Of a stretch of DNA of 28,319 nt, positions 1 through 7,785 are shown piece by piece; positions within the stretch are counted from its first letter, which is position 1, and the number at the start of each line of letters is the position of its first letter. A model generated the notes under the pieces. That model saw nothing but the letters and a program-made list of their open reading frames with translations, had not been told where the DNA came from and searched no databases. A program made the translations under genes and the position numbers. The stretch spans positions 1 to 28,319 of the forward strand of contig DATBZS010000055.1 in the NCBI GenBank assembly GCA_036513075.1, read 5' to 3'. This DNA comes from Bog-756 sp036513075. Lineage in GTDB: Bacteria > Actinomycetota > Acidimicrobiia > Acidimicrobiales > RAAP-2.

Positions 1-659
1 AATGCCAGCATCTCGCGGCGATCGGCGTAGCGGGAGGTTATGGGATTGCCGTCGCCATCGGAGTGGGTCCGCGACTGCGACGACGAGAAGCCGAGCCCGC
101 CGGCCTCGATCGACTCGGCCAGCAAGGTGGCCATGGCGGCCACCTCGGCGTCGTCCGCAACCTCGGCGGCCCGGTCCGGGCCCATCACCCAGCGACGGAT
201 GGCGCAGTGGCCCACCAGGAAGCCGGCGTTGACCCCGAGGTTGCCCTCGAGTCGGTCCAGGTACTCGGCGAAGGTGGTCCAGTCCCACTTGATGCCGGTC
301 TCGAGCGCGACCAGAGGCATGCCCTCGACCTTGGCCATCATCTGGCGGATGTAGTCGTGGTCCCCGGTCTTGATGGGTGCCAGGGTGAAGCCGCAGTTGC
401 CGGCGATGACCGTGGTCACCCCGTGGATGTTGGAGGGTGAGGCCGTCGGGTCCCAGAACAGCTGGGCGTCGTAGTGGGTATGGGGGTCGATGATGCCGGG
501 CGCCACCACGAGTCCCTCGGCGTCGAGATCGGTGGCGGCCTCTTCGGTGACCGTCCCGACGGCCACGATCATCCCGTCCCTGATCCCGACGTCGGCCCGG
601 AAGCCCGGAGCCCCGGTGCCGTCGACGACGAGGCCGTTGCGGATCACGTAGTCGAGCAT
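1..659 (-). CDS. N-acyl-D-amino-acid deacylase / D-aminoacylase-type amidohydrolase, N-terminal part (partial)
   Basis: The reading frame runs from an ATG at 659 to the window edge, giving about 219 residues that begin MLDYVIRNGLVVDGTGAPG. It is the N-terminal part of a metal-dependent amidohydrolase of the D-aminoacylase group (amidohydrolase family 3), cytoplasmic, whose known members cleave N-acyl bonds of D-amino acids. Visible metal ligands are the HTH pair at residues 60 and 62 (context DPHTHYD) and Cys89 in AGNCGF. The 27-residue His-to-Cys spacing is that of the Alcaligenes enzyme (His69, Cys96). Upstream of the ATG there is a weak AAGGGA. Actinobacterial members are often of unknown substrate, and the shared operator 110 bp upstream hints at a catabolic role here (inference). 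The C-terminal half lies outside the window. Confidence 0.85.
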   Translation of the reverse strand, partial: MLDYVIRNGLVVDGTGAPGFRADVGIRDGMIVAVGTVTEEAATDLDAEGLVVAPGIIDPHTHYDAQLFWDPTASPSNIHGVTTVIAGNCGFTLAPIKTGDHDYIRQMMAKVEGMPLVALETGIKWDWTTFAEYLDRLEGNLGVNAGFLVGHCAIRRWVMGPDRAAEVADDAEVAAMATLLAESIEAGGLGFSSSQSRTHSDGDGNPITSRYADRREMLA

Positions 660-769
660 GTGCGGTTCCCTTCGTGGGGCTCGGTGCGTGCGCCCGTGGC
701 CCGTTGAGCGTGGGTGTGTCCGGGGCGACCGTGGCGGACGGCGAAGCCCGTCACCGCGTTCCCCCGGAA

Positions 770-784
770 CTGACAGTGCGTCAG
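770..784. promoter_or_regulatory. Operator site A, CTGA-N7-TCAG palindrome
   Basis: The sequence is CTGA-CAGTGCG-TCAG, flanked as AACTGA...TCAGAT. It lies between the minus-strand amidohydrolase and the plus-strand MscS gene. On the minus strand a TAATCT hexamer (TAnnnT) overlaps its edge at about 782-787, so a bound repressor would cover that putative -10 and control the amidohydrolase. It matches sites B, C and D. Binding by a regulator is inferred. Confidence 0.6.
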
Positions 785-859
785 ATTATGGCACGCACGG
801 GCACCCGGCGAGGCGGGCTCCTCCCGGGTCGCCCACGGCCCCGACGGTAAGGTGCGGTC

Positions 860-1720
860 ATCCACCACTCGTACTTCCAAGACCACCTCCTGCCGGTCAT
901 CGTGCTCGTGCTCGGGGCCGGGCTCGCCGTGCGGTTCGCCCACTGGTTGGGCCAGCGCCGACGCCGCTGGATCGACGTCCAGATCCGCCGCCAGATCGAG
1001 TCCGGCGCGGTGGCTTCCGAGTCGCTCAAGCGGTCGCGGGCCATCAGCGAGGCGGTCGAGTGGGTCGCCGTCGCCCTCACGTACTTCGTGGTCGCCATCT
1101 TGGCCTTCGACCGCCTGGGCATCCCGCTGACCACCCTGGTGGCGCCGGCCACCGTCATCGGCATCGGCCTCGGCTTCGGTGCCCAGCAGATGGTCGGTGA
1201 CCTGCTGGCCGGGTTTTTCCTGTTCGCCGAGCGCCAGTTCGCCTTCGGGGACGTCATCCGCCTGTCGATGCCCGGCCAGACCACCGGGATCACCGGGACG
1301 GTGGAGGAGCTCACCTTGCGGGTCACCAAGCTGCGGACCCAGCAGGGCGAGCTGGTGGTGGTGCCCAACAGCGCCCTGCGCCAGGTCACCAACCTCTCCA
1401 AGGACTGGTCGCGGGCGGTCATCGACATCCCGGTGGCCGTCACCGAGGACCTGGAGCAGGTCACCTCGACCCTGAAAGCCGTGGTCGAGTCCATGGCCGG
1501 CGACCCGGCCTGGTCCGGGCTCATCCTGGGGGACCCGGTGGTGGCCGGGGTCGAGTCGATCGACGTCGGCTACGTGCAGCTCCGGCTGATCGCCCGCACC
1601 CTCCCCGGGCGCCAGTTCGAGGTAGCCCGGGAGATCCGGTTGCGGGCGTCGATCGCCCTCCGGTCGGCCGGTATCGCCTCGCCCGGGGTTGGGGTCACCA
1701 GAACCGGGGGCCACCCGTGA
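860..1720 (+). CDS. MscS-family small-conductance mechanosensitive ion channel
   Basis: A membrane channel that opens when turgor rises and releases small solutes. The protein is about 272 residues counted from the GTG at 902. It has a helix at about 54-70 and the MscS pore-lining helix with the Gly/Ala-rich run TVIGIGLGFGAQQMVGDLLAGF (about 84-105), followed by the beta domain with GTVEELTLRVTKLRTQQGE and VVPNSALRQVTNLS. The start is unclear. The frame is closed by a stop at 848-850, the first canonical start is GTG 902, which removes half of an N-terminal hydrophobic segment (LLPVIVLVLGAGLAVRF), and neither position has a good Shine-Dalgarno. The interval given starts at an in-frame ATC at 860, so the true start lies between 860 and 902. 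Its stop overlaps the GTG of the next gene by 4 nt. Confidence 0.85.
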   Translation: MHHSYFQDHLLPVIVLVLGAGLAVRFAHWLGQRRRRWIDVQIRRQIESGAVASESLKRSRAISEAVEWVAVALTYFVVAILAFDRLGIPLTTLVAPATVIGIGLGFGAQQMVGDLLAGFFLFAERQFAFGDVIRLSMPGQTTGITGTVEELTLRVTKLRTQQGELVVVPNSALRQVTNLSKDWSRAVIDIPVAVTEDLEQVTSTLKAVVESMAGDPAWSGLILGDPVVAGVESIDVGYVQLRLIARTLPGRQFEVAREIRLRASIALRSAGIASPGVGVTRTGGHP

Positions 1721-2262
1721 GCGAGGACTCGCCGGGTCAGGACGGTCCCACCGGGGACGGCGAGGAGTGGGAGGCGACGGAAGAGCCGACCACCGGGTCG
1801 ACTCCTCGCGTCGAGGAGCCAGCGTCCCACAGCCGGTTGATCGGCCTCATGGCCGTGCCGATCTCCCGGGCGGTGCCGATCCGCCGGTCGACAGCCCTCA
1901 TGCTGGTCGCGTTCCTGGGGTTCGGGACGCTGTGTTACTTCTTCCCACCGAGCGGCTCGTCGACATCGGGCGCTACCGGCACCACCAACGGCGGAGTCCC
2001 GGGCTTCTTCGTCCCGTCGGCCTCGACGACGACCACCACCACCCACGCGGTCCCCACCACCACGACCACCCGGATGGGCGGCACGACCACCACGTCGACC
2101 ACCACGACCACCCGGCCGACCACCACGACCACCCGGCCGATCGGCACGACCACCACCACCCGGCCGAGCGTCTCGACGACGACCTCCACGACGGCACCCG
2201 TGGGTGCCACCACCACGACGGCGCCGGGTGCCACCACCTCGACCACGACGACCGGCCCCTGA
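1717..2262 (+). CDS. Single-pass membrane protein with Thr-rich extracellular tail
   Basis: The 181-residue protein starts at a GTG that overlaps the MscS stop codon (GTGA), so translation is probably coupled. Residues 1-56 are acidic and hydrophilic, a single membrane helix lies at about 58-76 (STALMLVAFLGFGTLCYFF), and the rest is a Thr-rich tail with short TTTTTRP units. The topology suggested is cytoplasmic N-terminus with an outside tail that could span the wall or carry O-glycans (inference; actinobacteria glycosylate Thr-rich regions). No enzymatic domain is recognised. The tail is encoded by near-exact DNA repeats, so its length may vary between strains. Coupling to the channel gene suggests a joint envelope role. 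Confidence 0.7.
   Translation: MSEDSPGQDGPTGDGEEWEATEEPTTGSTPRVEEPASHSRLIGLMAVPISRAVPIRRSTALMLVAFLGFGTLCYFFPPSGSSTSGATGTTNGGVPGFFVPSASTTTTTTHAVPTTTTTRMGGTTTTSTTTTTRPTTTTTRPIGTTTTTRPSVSTTTSTTAPVGATTTTAPGATTSTTTTGP
2101..2140 (+). repeat. 21-bp tandem repeat coding for the Thr-rich tail
   Basis: A 19-bp unit, ACCACGACCACCCGGCCGA, occurs exactly at 2101-2119 and again at 2122-2140, a period of 21 bp (seven codons, TTTTTRP). Less exact copies flank it from about 2030 to 2240. The repeat sits inside the Thr-tail gene and keeps the frame. Confidence 0.8.
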
Positions 2263-2293
2263 GCCGGACCCGGCGGGCGCCGAGGGGAGTCGG

Positions 2294-2299
2294 TACGGT
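2294..2299 (+). promoter_or_regulatory. Putative -10 (TACGGT) of a leaderless transcript
   Basis: TACGGT fits the actinobacterial TAnnnT -10 and ends 6 nt before the ATG at 2306. No Shine-Dalgarno precedes that ATG, so transcription would start at or beside the start codon. Inferred from spacing only. Confidence 0.4.
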
Positions 2300-2305
2300 G
2301 GCCCG

Positions 2306-3040
2306 ATGATCGTCGTCGTCCACGGCGTACCCGAGTCGGCGGCCCTGTGGGCCCAGGTCCAGGAGCTGCTCGACGGCGAGTCGGTGGCGCTGTCGCTGCC
2401 CGGATTCGCCAATCCCCGACCGGACGGCTTCGGCGCCACCAAGGACGAGTACGTCGACTGGTTGGTGGGCGAGCTCGACACCCTCGGCGGACCCGTCGAC
2501 CTGGTGGGCCATGACTGGGGCGCCGCTCTCACCTACCGGGTGGCCACCACCCGGGGCGACCTGCTTCGGTCGTGGGCCGCCGACGTCGCCAACGTGATGC
2601 ACCCCGAGTACCGGTGGCACGACTTCGCCCAGATCTGGCAGACCCCGGGTGCGGGCGAGGAGTTCATGTCCAGCCAGGCCGGTGTGCCGCTGTCCGATCT
2701 GGCGGCGGGCTATGAGGCGCTGGGCATCCCGGCCCACGGCGTCGCCGCGCTGGTCCCGTTCAGCGACGAGGTGATGGCCTCCTGCATTCTCGACCTCTCC
2801 CGGTCGTCCACCCCACGCATCTTCGACTCGTGGGGCGACGCCATGGCCCCGACGTCGGCACCCGGCCTGGTGCTCCACGCCAGCGACGACCCCTTCGGTG
2901 AGGAGACGCAGTCGACCGAGGTGGCCGCCATGCTCGGTGCCCGCCAGGAGACGTTGTCGGGCGTCGGCCACTGGTGGGCGCTCCAGGATCCGGGCCAGGC
3001 CGCCGCCGTGCTCAACGCGTTCCACGCTTCGGCCGGCTGA
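2306..3040 (+). CDS. Alpha/beta hydrolase (epoxide hydrolase / haloalkane dehalogenase-like)
   Basis: A 244-residue cytoplasmic alpha/beta-hydrolase. The oxyanion segment HGVPES lies near the N-terminus. The nucleophile elbow GHDWG has Asp in place of Ser, as in haloalkane dehalogenases and epoxide hydrolases. A late acid appears in LHASDDPFG and the catalytic His in GVGHWW. The Asp nucleophile argues for hydrolysis of epoxides or C-halogen bonds through an ester intermediate, but the substrate is unknown. The open frame extends upstream to 2204, but that part overlaps the previous gene and is low-complexity Pro/Arg. ATG 2306 begins directly at the first core strand (MIVVVHG) and has a well-placed -10, so it is preferred. 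Confidence 0.85.
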   Translation: MIVVVHGVPESAALWAQVQELLDGESVALSLPGFANPRPDGFGATKDEYVDWLVGELDTLGGPVDLVGHDWGAALTYRVATTRGDLLRSWAADVANVMHPEYRWHDFAQIWQTPGAGEEFMSSQAGVPLSDLAAGYEALGIPAHGVAALVPFSDEVMASCILDLSRSSTPRIFDSWGDAMAPTSAPGLVLHASDDPFGEETQSTEVAAMLGARQETLSGVGHWWALQDPGQAAAVLNAFHASAG

Positions 3041-3157
3041 CCTTTGGGTCTACGCCGTCGGATCGGCGGGTCGATGGTGTCGTTGATCCCGTCCATGTGC
3101 GCCTTCCGCCGGGCCATGACCCGTCGGGGTCGGCCAGCGCCACTGAAGCAACGTCCA

Positions 3158-3172
3158 TCGCCAGGGTGGCGA
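3158..3172. terminator. Possible terminator hairpin between convergent genes
   Basis: TCGCCA-GGG-TGGCGA forms a perfect 6-bp stem with a 3-nt loop. It lies just beyond the 3' end of the minus-strand LLM gene and 118 bp after the alpha/beta hydrolase. There is no T-tract, so this is weak evidence. Confidence 0.3.
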
Positions 3173-3179
3173 CCGAGGC

Positions 3180-4160
3180 TCAGCCGTTCACCAGGGGGAT
3201 GACCTCGGCGCCAAACGTGGTGATCTGGTCGCAAAGCTCCTCGACCGAGTGGGCCGGGAACCGCACCTGAACCTGGCCGCAGCCGGCCTCCCGGTACGGC
3301 GCCAAGTACTCGGCCAGTTCTGCCGGCGTTCCCTGCACCGTTCCGGGTGGCAGTTCGTTGTCGTCGGGCGGGGTCCCGAGATACATCGGATAGGCGATCG
3401 AGCCGATATCGAGCGGGGCGCCGTTGCGGTACTCGGCCCGCAGTTCGTGCAGAGTGGCCAGCAGCTCGACATTAGGGCCGACCGACTGGGGGAGCCACCC
3501 GTCGGCGAACCGTGCCGTGCGCCGCAGAGCTGCCGGTGACGAGCCGCCGACCCAGATGGGGGGCCGCGGAGAGCGCACCGGTCGCGGTTTCAGGCCGGCA
3601 CCCGACGCCGGCCAGCGCGGCCCTGACAGCACGGGGAACTCCTGAGTCAACCCGAGGGCGAGGCCTGACACCGCCTCGTCGGTCGCCGGTCCCCGCTCGT
3701 CGAAGGCCGGACCCATCAGGTCGAACTCCTCGGTCACGTGGCCGGCGCCGACGCCGCAGATGACCCGGCCCTTGGACAGGACGTCCACGGTGGCGAACTC
3801 CTTGGCCGCCCGCAGGGGATGGCGGAGGGCGGCCACGTAGATATGGGAGAGGAGATGGATCTCGGTGGTGACGGCGGCCAACCACCCGAGCGTGGCGATG
3901 GTGTCGTACCAGACGGTGCTCATGGCCCCGGCCAGCCGTTCGGGGATGAACGTGTGGTCGCACACCCCGACGTAGAAGAAGCCGGCGGCCTCACACGCCA
4001 GCGCCACCCGGGCCAGCTCGTCGGGGCCGGCACCGGCCTCCCACGGCTCCACGTAGATGGTGGACTGCGACTGGATTGGGAGCTGCATCCCGAACGAGGT
4101 GACACCCTCGGGCAGCACGGGCACCACGTCGGCGGGCGGGGCGAAGGGCGAGTCGGTCAT
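3180..4160 (-). CDS. LLM-class (probably F420-dependent) oxidoreductase
   Basis: A 326-residue protein of the luciferase-like TIM-barrel superfamily. Typical segments are FGMQLPIQSQ at the first strand, ARVALACEAAGFFYVGVCDHTFIP, HPLRAAKEFATVDVLSKGRVICGVGAGH (the usual flavin or F420 contact region), and PPIWVGGSSPAALRRTARFADGWLP. Actinobacterial relatives mostly use coenzyme F420, and some sit in steroid regulons. The substrate cannot be read from sequence. ATG 4160 is chosen because GAGGTG lies about 7 nt upstream; the frame is open for another 384 nt, but that part overlaps the next gene. It is the last gene of the operon 7705-3180, separated by 88 nt from the small acyl-CoA dehydrogenase. 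Confidence 0.85.
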   Translation of the reverse strand: MTDSPFAPPADVVPVLPEGVTSFGMQLPIQSQSTIYVEPWEAGAGPDELARVALACEAAGFFYVGVCDHTFIPERLAGAMSTVWYDTIATLGWLAAVTTEIHLLSHIYVAALRHPLRAAKEFATVDVLSKGRVICGVGAGHVTEEFDLMGPAFDERGPATDEAVSGLALGLTQEFPVLSGPRWPASGAGLKPRPVRSPRPPIWVGGSSPAALRRTARFADGWLPQSVGPNVELLATLHELRAEYRNGAPLDIGSIAYPMYLGTPPDDNELPPGTVQGTPAELAEYLAPYREAGCGQVQVRFPAHSVEELCDQITTFGAEVIPLVNG

Positions 4161-4248
4161 CGGGTGCACCTCACATGCTCGGGCCCACCGGAAGTGGGAG
4201 TGGTCGTCTCTGGTCGGTCGGGTCGGGCTCGGGCCGGCACGGAGGTGC

Positions 4249-5247
4249 CTACGCCTCGGCCAGTGCGTCGGCCAGCTGCTCGCACAGCGCGTCGGCGGTG
4301 CCGAATCGGGTGGCCAGCACCCGGGCCCGCTTGTAGGCGAGGTGGGCCGGCACCTCCCAGGTGAATCCCATGCCGCCGTGGACCTGGATGCACGAGCGCC
4401 CGTTGGTGACCGCCGCCTCGTCGGCCAGCAGCTTGGCCCCGGCCGCCGCCAGTTCGGCGTCCCCGACGTCGGGCTCGTCGACGGTGACGGCCGCCGCCTG
4501 GACGGCGATGCGGGCCACCTCGGCCCGCACGGCCATGTCGGCACAGAGATGTTTGACGGCCTGGAAGCCCCCGATCGGCCGGCCGAACTGGACCCGGCCC
4601 TTGGCGTACTCCACGGCCAGGTCGCAGGCCCACTGGGCCATCCCGACCTGGCACGCGGCGGTCAACACGGCGCCGTCGCGGCGCCACCAGGCGGCGATGT
4701 CGGGCCCGGCCACTGGATCGCCGGCGGGCAGTTCGGCCAGCGACCACACCGGGGTGAGGGGGTCCATGGGCCGGGGAAGAGGCGTGGCGCCGAGGGCCGT
4801 CGGGTCGAGGCGCTCGATGCCCGCGTCGGACAGGACGAGCAGGACATCGAGGTCGGCGAGGTGCTCGATGACCACCGGCAGCACGCCGGTCCCCACCGCC
4901 CCGGGTGCGGGGCGCTCGACCAGCCCGACAACCGCCGATCCGTCGTCGGCCCCGTCGACCAGACCGGCGGCCAGGTGCGAGGCGACCAGCGGGCCCGGGA
5001 TGAGGGCCCGGCCCAGCTCCTCGAAGACCAGAGCGCCCTCGGCCAGCCCGAGACCCACACCGCCGGCCTCGGTGGCCAGACACAGGTGGAAGACGCCGGC
5101 CTCGCCGAGTTCGCGCCAGCCCGCTCGGTCGACCACCCGATCTGTCGACTCGGCGGCGCGGATCGCCTCGAGCGGGAACCGCCCGGCGCACAGCCGGCGC
5201 ATGCCGTCGGCCAGCTCGACCTGGAACTCGGATACTTCGAAGTCCAT
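4249..5247 (-). CDS. Acyl-CoA dehydrogenase, small (beta-type, non-catalytic-Glu) subunit
   Basis: A 332-residue protein of the acyl-CoA dehydrogenase fold, shorter than the usual 380-400. It keeps the C-terminal helical domain (FGRPIGGFQAVKHLCADMAV, then VHGGMGFTWEVPAHLAYKRA) but has no Glu at either place where the catalytic base normally stands. Where the large partner has FERG this protein reads CQVGMAQ, and the YEGT-type motif is replaced by GGMGFTWE. This is the pattern of the beta subunits in the alpha2beta2 dehydrogenases of actinobacterial steroid catabolism (FadE26-27 and FadE28-29 type). It lies 10 nt after its large partner and would supply half of a shared FAD site. ATG 5247 has GAGGA upstream. 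Confidence 0.85.
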   Translation of the reverse strand: MDFEVSEFQVELADGMRRLCAGRFPLEAIRAAESTDRVVDRAGWRELGEAGVFHLCLATEAGGVGLGLAEGALVFEELGRALIPGPLVASHLAAGLVDGADDGSAVVGLVERPAPGAVGTGVLPVVIEHLADLDVLLVLSDAGIERLDPTALGATPLPRPMDPLTPVWSLAELPAGDPVAGPDIAAWWRRDGAVLTAACQVGMAQWACDLAVEYAKGRVQFGRPIGGFQAVKHLCADMAVRAEVARIAVQAAAVTVDEPDVGDAELAAAGAKLLADEAAVTNGRSCIQVHGGMGFTWEVPAHLAYKRARVLATRFGTADALCEQLADALAEA

Positions 5248-5257
5248 CGCCCCGTCC

Positions 5258-6487
5258 TCAGTGTTTGCTGGCGCCCGTGGCGCCGGTCGTCGTGGCCTGC
5301 GGCTCTTTGGGCAGTCCGAGGATCCGCTCGCCGACGATGTTCCGCTGGATCTGCGAGGTGCCCGCCGCGATGGTGAGCGAAATCCCCCGCAGCCAGTCCT
5401 CGACCATGGTGCCGGCCGGGACGGGGCCGAGGCCGTCGGTGCCCTCGATGTCGTGGGCTGCCAGACCCGCCCGTTCCAGGAGGTCCAGGGAGAACTCGCC
5501 CAGCTGGTGACGGGTCTCGGAGTAGGCCAACTTGAAGTAGGTGCCCCCGATGCCCGGTATCCCGGTGCGGGCAGCCTGGGAGACGTTGCGTTTGGTGAGA
5601 GCCCACAGGGCGTCGAGCTCCGCCTTCAGGTGGCCGGCCCGACGGCGGGTGCCTGGGTCGGCCCAGGCACCGGTGCGCTGGGCCAGGGCGACGGTGGCCG
5701 ACAGTAACTCGATGGCCTCGAGGAGGTCACCCACGAAGGCGGTGCCCCGCTCGAAGCTGAGGGTCACCATGGTCACCCGCCAGCCGTCGTTCTCCTCGCC
5801 CACTCGGTTGGCCACCGGGACCCGGACCTCGTCGAGGAACAGCTCGGCGAACTCGGTGGACCCGGCGATGGTGTGGAGGGGCCGGATGTCGACCCCGGGT
5901 GTGTCCATGGGCAGGATCAGCCACGAGATGCCGCGGTGGCGGCTCTCCTCGGTGCCCGTGCGCACCAGCAGCTCGCAGTAGTCGGCCACTTCGGCGTGGG
6001 AGGTCCAGATCTTCTGTCCGCTGATCACGTAGTCGTCGCCGTCGCGGACGGCTCTGGTTCGCATGGACGCCAGGTCGCTCCCGGCGTTGGGCTCGGAGAA
6101 ACCTTGGCACCAGACCTCGTCGCCGCGCAGGATGGGGGGCAGGAACCGGGCCCGCTGCTCCGGGGTGCCCTCGGCAATGACGGTGGGACCGGCGTGCAGC
6201 AGGCCGACGAAGTTGACCCCGACATAGGGGGCATGGGCCCGCTCGAGCTCCTCTTTGAAGATCAGTTCCTCGACTGGCGAGGCGCCGCGGCCACCGCCTT
6301 CGACCGGCCAATCCACTCCGGCGTAGCCGGCGTCGAACAGCAAGCGCTGCCAGTGGGTGTCGTAGGCGCGCCGTCCGGGCCAGTCGTCGGGTGACGGCTT
6401 GTCGGGCAGGCCGGGCAGGGTCGCCTCCAGCCACGCGCGTATCGAGGAGCGGAACGCCTGCTCGGCGTCGGAGTAGCGCAGGTCCAC
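5258..6487 (-). CDS. Acyl-CoA dehydrogenase, large (catalytic alpha-type) subunit
   Basis: A 409-residue acyl-CoA dehydrogenase that introduces an alpha-beta double bond into an acyl-CoA using FAD. Conserved segments are WCQGFSEPNAGSDLASMRT (about 126-144), YVISGQKIWTSHA (153-165) and TIAAGTSQIQRNIVGERILGLP near the end. The MCAD-type base position reads AAGT and lacks Glu, while Glu246 in LSFERG is at the position used by isovaleryl- and long-chain-type enzymes and by FadE26. Start codon GTG 6487 lies 21 nt after the amidohydrolase and lacks a clear Shine-Dalgarno, so translation may depend on the upstream gene. Together with the small subunit it probably forms a heterotetramer acting on a CoA-activated ring or side-chain intermediate; the substrate is unknown. 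Confidence 0.9.
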   Translation of the reverse strand: MDLRYSDAEQAFRSSIRAWLEATLPGLPDKPSPDDWPGRRAYDTHWQRLLFDAGYAGVDWPVEGGGRGASPVEELIFKEELERAHAPYVGVNFVGLLHAGPTVIAEGTPEQRARFLPPILRGDEVWCQGFSEPNAGSDLASMRTRAVRDGDDYVISGQKIWTSHAEVADYCELLVRTGTEESRHRGISWLILPMDTPGVDIRPLHTIAGSTEFAELFLDEVRVPVANRVGEENDGWRVTMVTLSFERGTAFVGDLLEAIELLSATVALAQRTGAWADPGTRRRAGHLKAELDALWALTKRNVSQAARTGIPGIGGTYFKLAYSETRHQLGEFSLDLLERAGLAAHDIEGTDGLGPVPAGTMVEDWLRGISLTIAAGTSQIQRNIVGERILGLPKEPQATTTGATGASKH

Positions 6488-6508
6488 GGGAGGTCTACTG
6501 CCCGGTGG

Positions 6509-7705
6509 TCACTTGAAGTCGAGGCCGAACAGCTTGATGGCGTTGCCCCGGACGACCTTGTAACGCTGATCGTCGGTGAGTCCACCCATCTGCTTCTCGG
6601 CGATCTCCCGGGTGCGGGGCCACGTGGAGTCCGAGTGCGGATAGTCCGACTCGTAGGTGATGTTGTCCTCGCCGATCTCGTCGATCAGCAGCAGGCCGTT
6701 GGGGTCGTCGAAGAAGCAGCCGTAGACGTGGTCGGCGAAGTAGCTGGACGGCGGGTTCGGGACCTTGTCGGCCACGCCGCCCCAGCCCCGGTTGTCCTCC
6801 CACACCACGTCCATCCGGTGGAGCAGATGGGGGATCCAGCCGATCTGGCCTTCGGAGTAGGCGACCTTCAGATTGGCGAACCGCTCGAACAGGCCCGACA
6901 TCAGGAAGTCGGTCATGGACAGCTCGGCGTTGATGTGGGTCAGCGACGAGCCCACCGCGGCGGGGGCGTCGGCCGACGTGGACGGCATCTTCGAGCTCGA
7001 GCCGATGTGCATGTTGACCACCATCGAGGTCTCGTCGCAGGCGGCGAAGAACGGGTCCCAGTAGTTGTCGGGGTCGTGGATCGAGGGCAGCCCGAGGTAG
7101 GCCGGGATCTCGCTGAAGCACACGGCCCGGACGCCCCGTTCGGCATTGCGGCGGACCTCGTCGGCGGCCAGGTGGGCGTCCCACAGCGGCACGATGGTGA
7201 GAGGGACGAGGCGCCCATTTGTGCCGGCGCACCACTCCTCGACCTGGTAGTCGTTGTAGGCCTTGACGCAGAGCAGGGCGAGTTCTTTGTCCTCGGCCTC
7301 CGAGAACGTCTGGCCACAGAAGCGGGGGAAGGTCGGGAAGCACAGCGATGCCTCGATGTGGTTTTCATCCATGTCTTCGAGCCGCTCCTTCTGGCTGTAG
7401 GAGCCAGGTCGCATGTCCTCGTAGGTAATGCCCTTCATGGTGACCTCGTCACGGGGCACGCCTACGGCCGAGTCCACCCGCAGCAGGGGCCGCTGCAACT
7501 TCTCGTAGATCCACCAGTCGGCGGGTGCCCCCCCACCGCCCTCGTTCACCGTCAGCTTGCCGCCGATGAAGGTGACGTCGGGCATGTCCTTGCGGACGAT
7601 GTGCGGTGCGGCGTCCTTGTACTTGGCCGGCATCCGGCTTGTCCAGACGTCGGCGGGCTCGACGATGTGGTCGTCGACGGAGATGATCTTCGGCAGTTCG
7701 GCCAT
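6509..7705 (-). CDS. Amidohydrolase family 2 (TIM-barrel metal-dependent hydrolase)
   Basis: A 398-residue protein of the amidohydrolase-2 / ACMSD-like family. The N-terminal metal motif is SVDDHIVEP, in which an Asp-His pair replaces the usual HxH. A middle His stands in VNMHIGSSS, and the late catalytic region reads ITYESDYPHSDSTWP. Such proteins hydrolyse or decarboxylate diverse substrates, and in actinobacteria they are common beside acyl-CoA dehydrogenases with unknown function. It is the first gene of the 7705-3180 operon. ATG 7705 has no Shine-Dalgarno: a TACACT -10 ends 7 nt before it, so the mRNA is probably leaderless, and operator site B sits just upstream of that hexamer. Confidence 0.87.
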   Translation of the reverse strand: MAELPKIISVDDHIVEPADVWTSRMPAKYKDAAPHIVRKDMPDVTFIGGKLTVNEGGGGAPADWWIYEKLQRPLLRVDSAVGVPRDEVTMKGITYEDMRPGSYSQKERLEDMDENHIEASLCFPTFPRFCGQTFSEAEDKELALLCVKAYNDYQVEEWCAGTNGRLVPLTIVPLWDAHLAADEVRRNAERGVRAVCFSEIPAYLGLPSIHDPDNYWDPFFAACDETSMVVNMHIGSSSKMPSTSADAPAAVGSSLTHINAELSMTDFLMSGLFERFANLKVAYSEGQIGWIPHLLHRMDVVWEDNRGWGGVADKVPNPPSSYFADHVYGCFFDDPNGLLLIDEIGEDNITYESDYPHSDSTWPRTREIAEKQMGGLTDDQRYKVVRGNAIKLFGLDFK

Positions 7706-7712
7706 GAGGGGG

Positions 7713-7718
7713 AGTGTA
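7713..7718 (-). promoter_or_regulatory. Putative -10 (TACACT) of the amidohydrolase-acyl-CoA dehydrogenase operon
   Basis: Read on the minus strand, TACACT ends 7 nt before the ATG at 7705, which puts the transcription start on the start codon. Operator B lies 9 nt upstream, roughly -23 to -37, so its occupant would block the -35 region. Confidence 0.5.
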
Positions 7719-7727
7719 TCCCCGGTT

Positions 7728-7742
7728 CTGACGGTGTGTCAG
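7728..7742. promoter_or_regulatory. Operator site B, CTGA-N7-TCAG palindrome
   Basis: CTGA-CGGTGTG-TCAG, flanked as TTCTGA...TCAGTT, lies immediately upstream of the -10 of the amidohydrolase-acyl-CoA dehydrogenase-LLM operon. Its spacing to the promoter suggests repression by steric block. Same motif as sites A, C and D. Confidence 0.65.
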
Positions 7743-7785
7743 TTGCCTCCCTGGAGGTCGCAGGGGTCGGTTCGGCCCCTCCGTC

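Noticed and set aside
1935..2246. Minus-strand Val-rich open frame
   Set aside because: Antisense of the Thr-rich tail repeat; no start context or family features.
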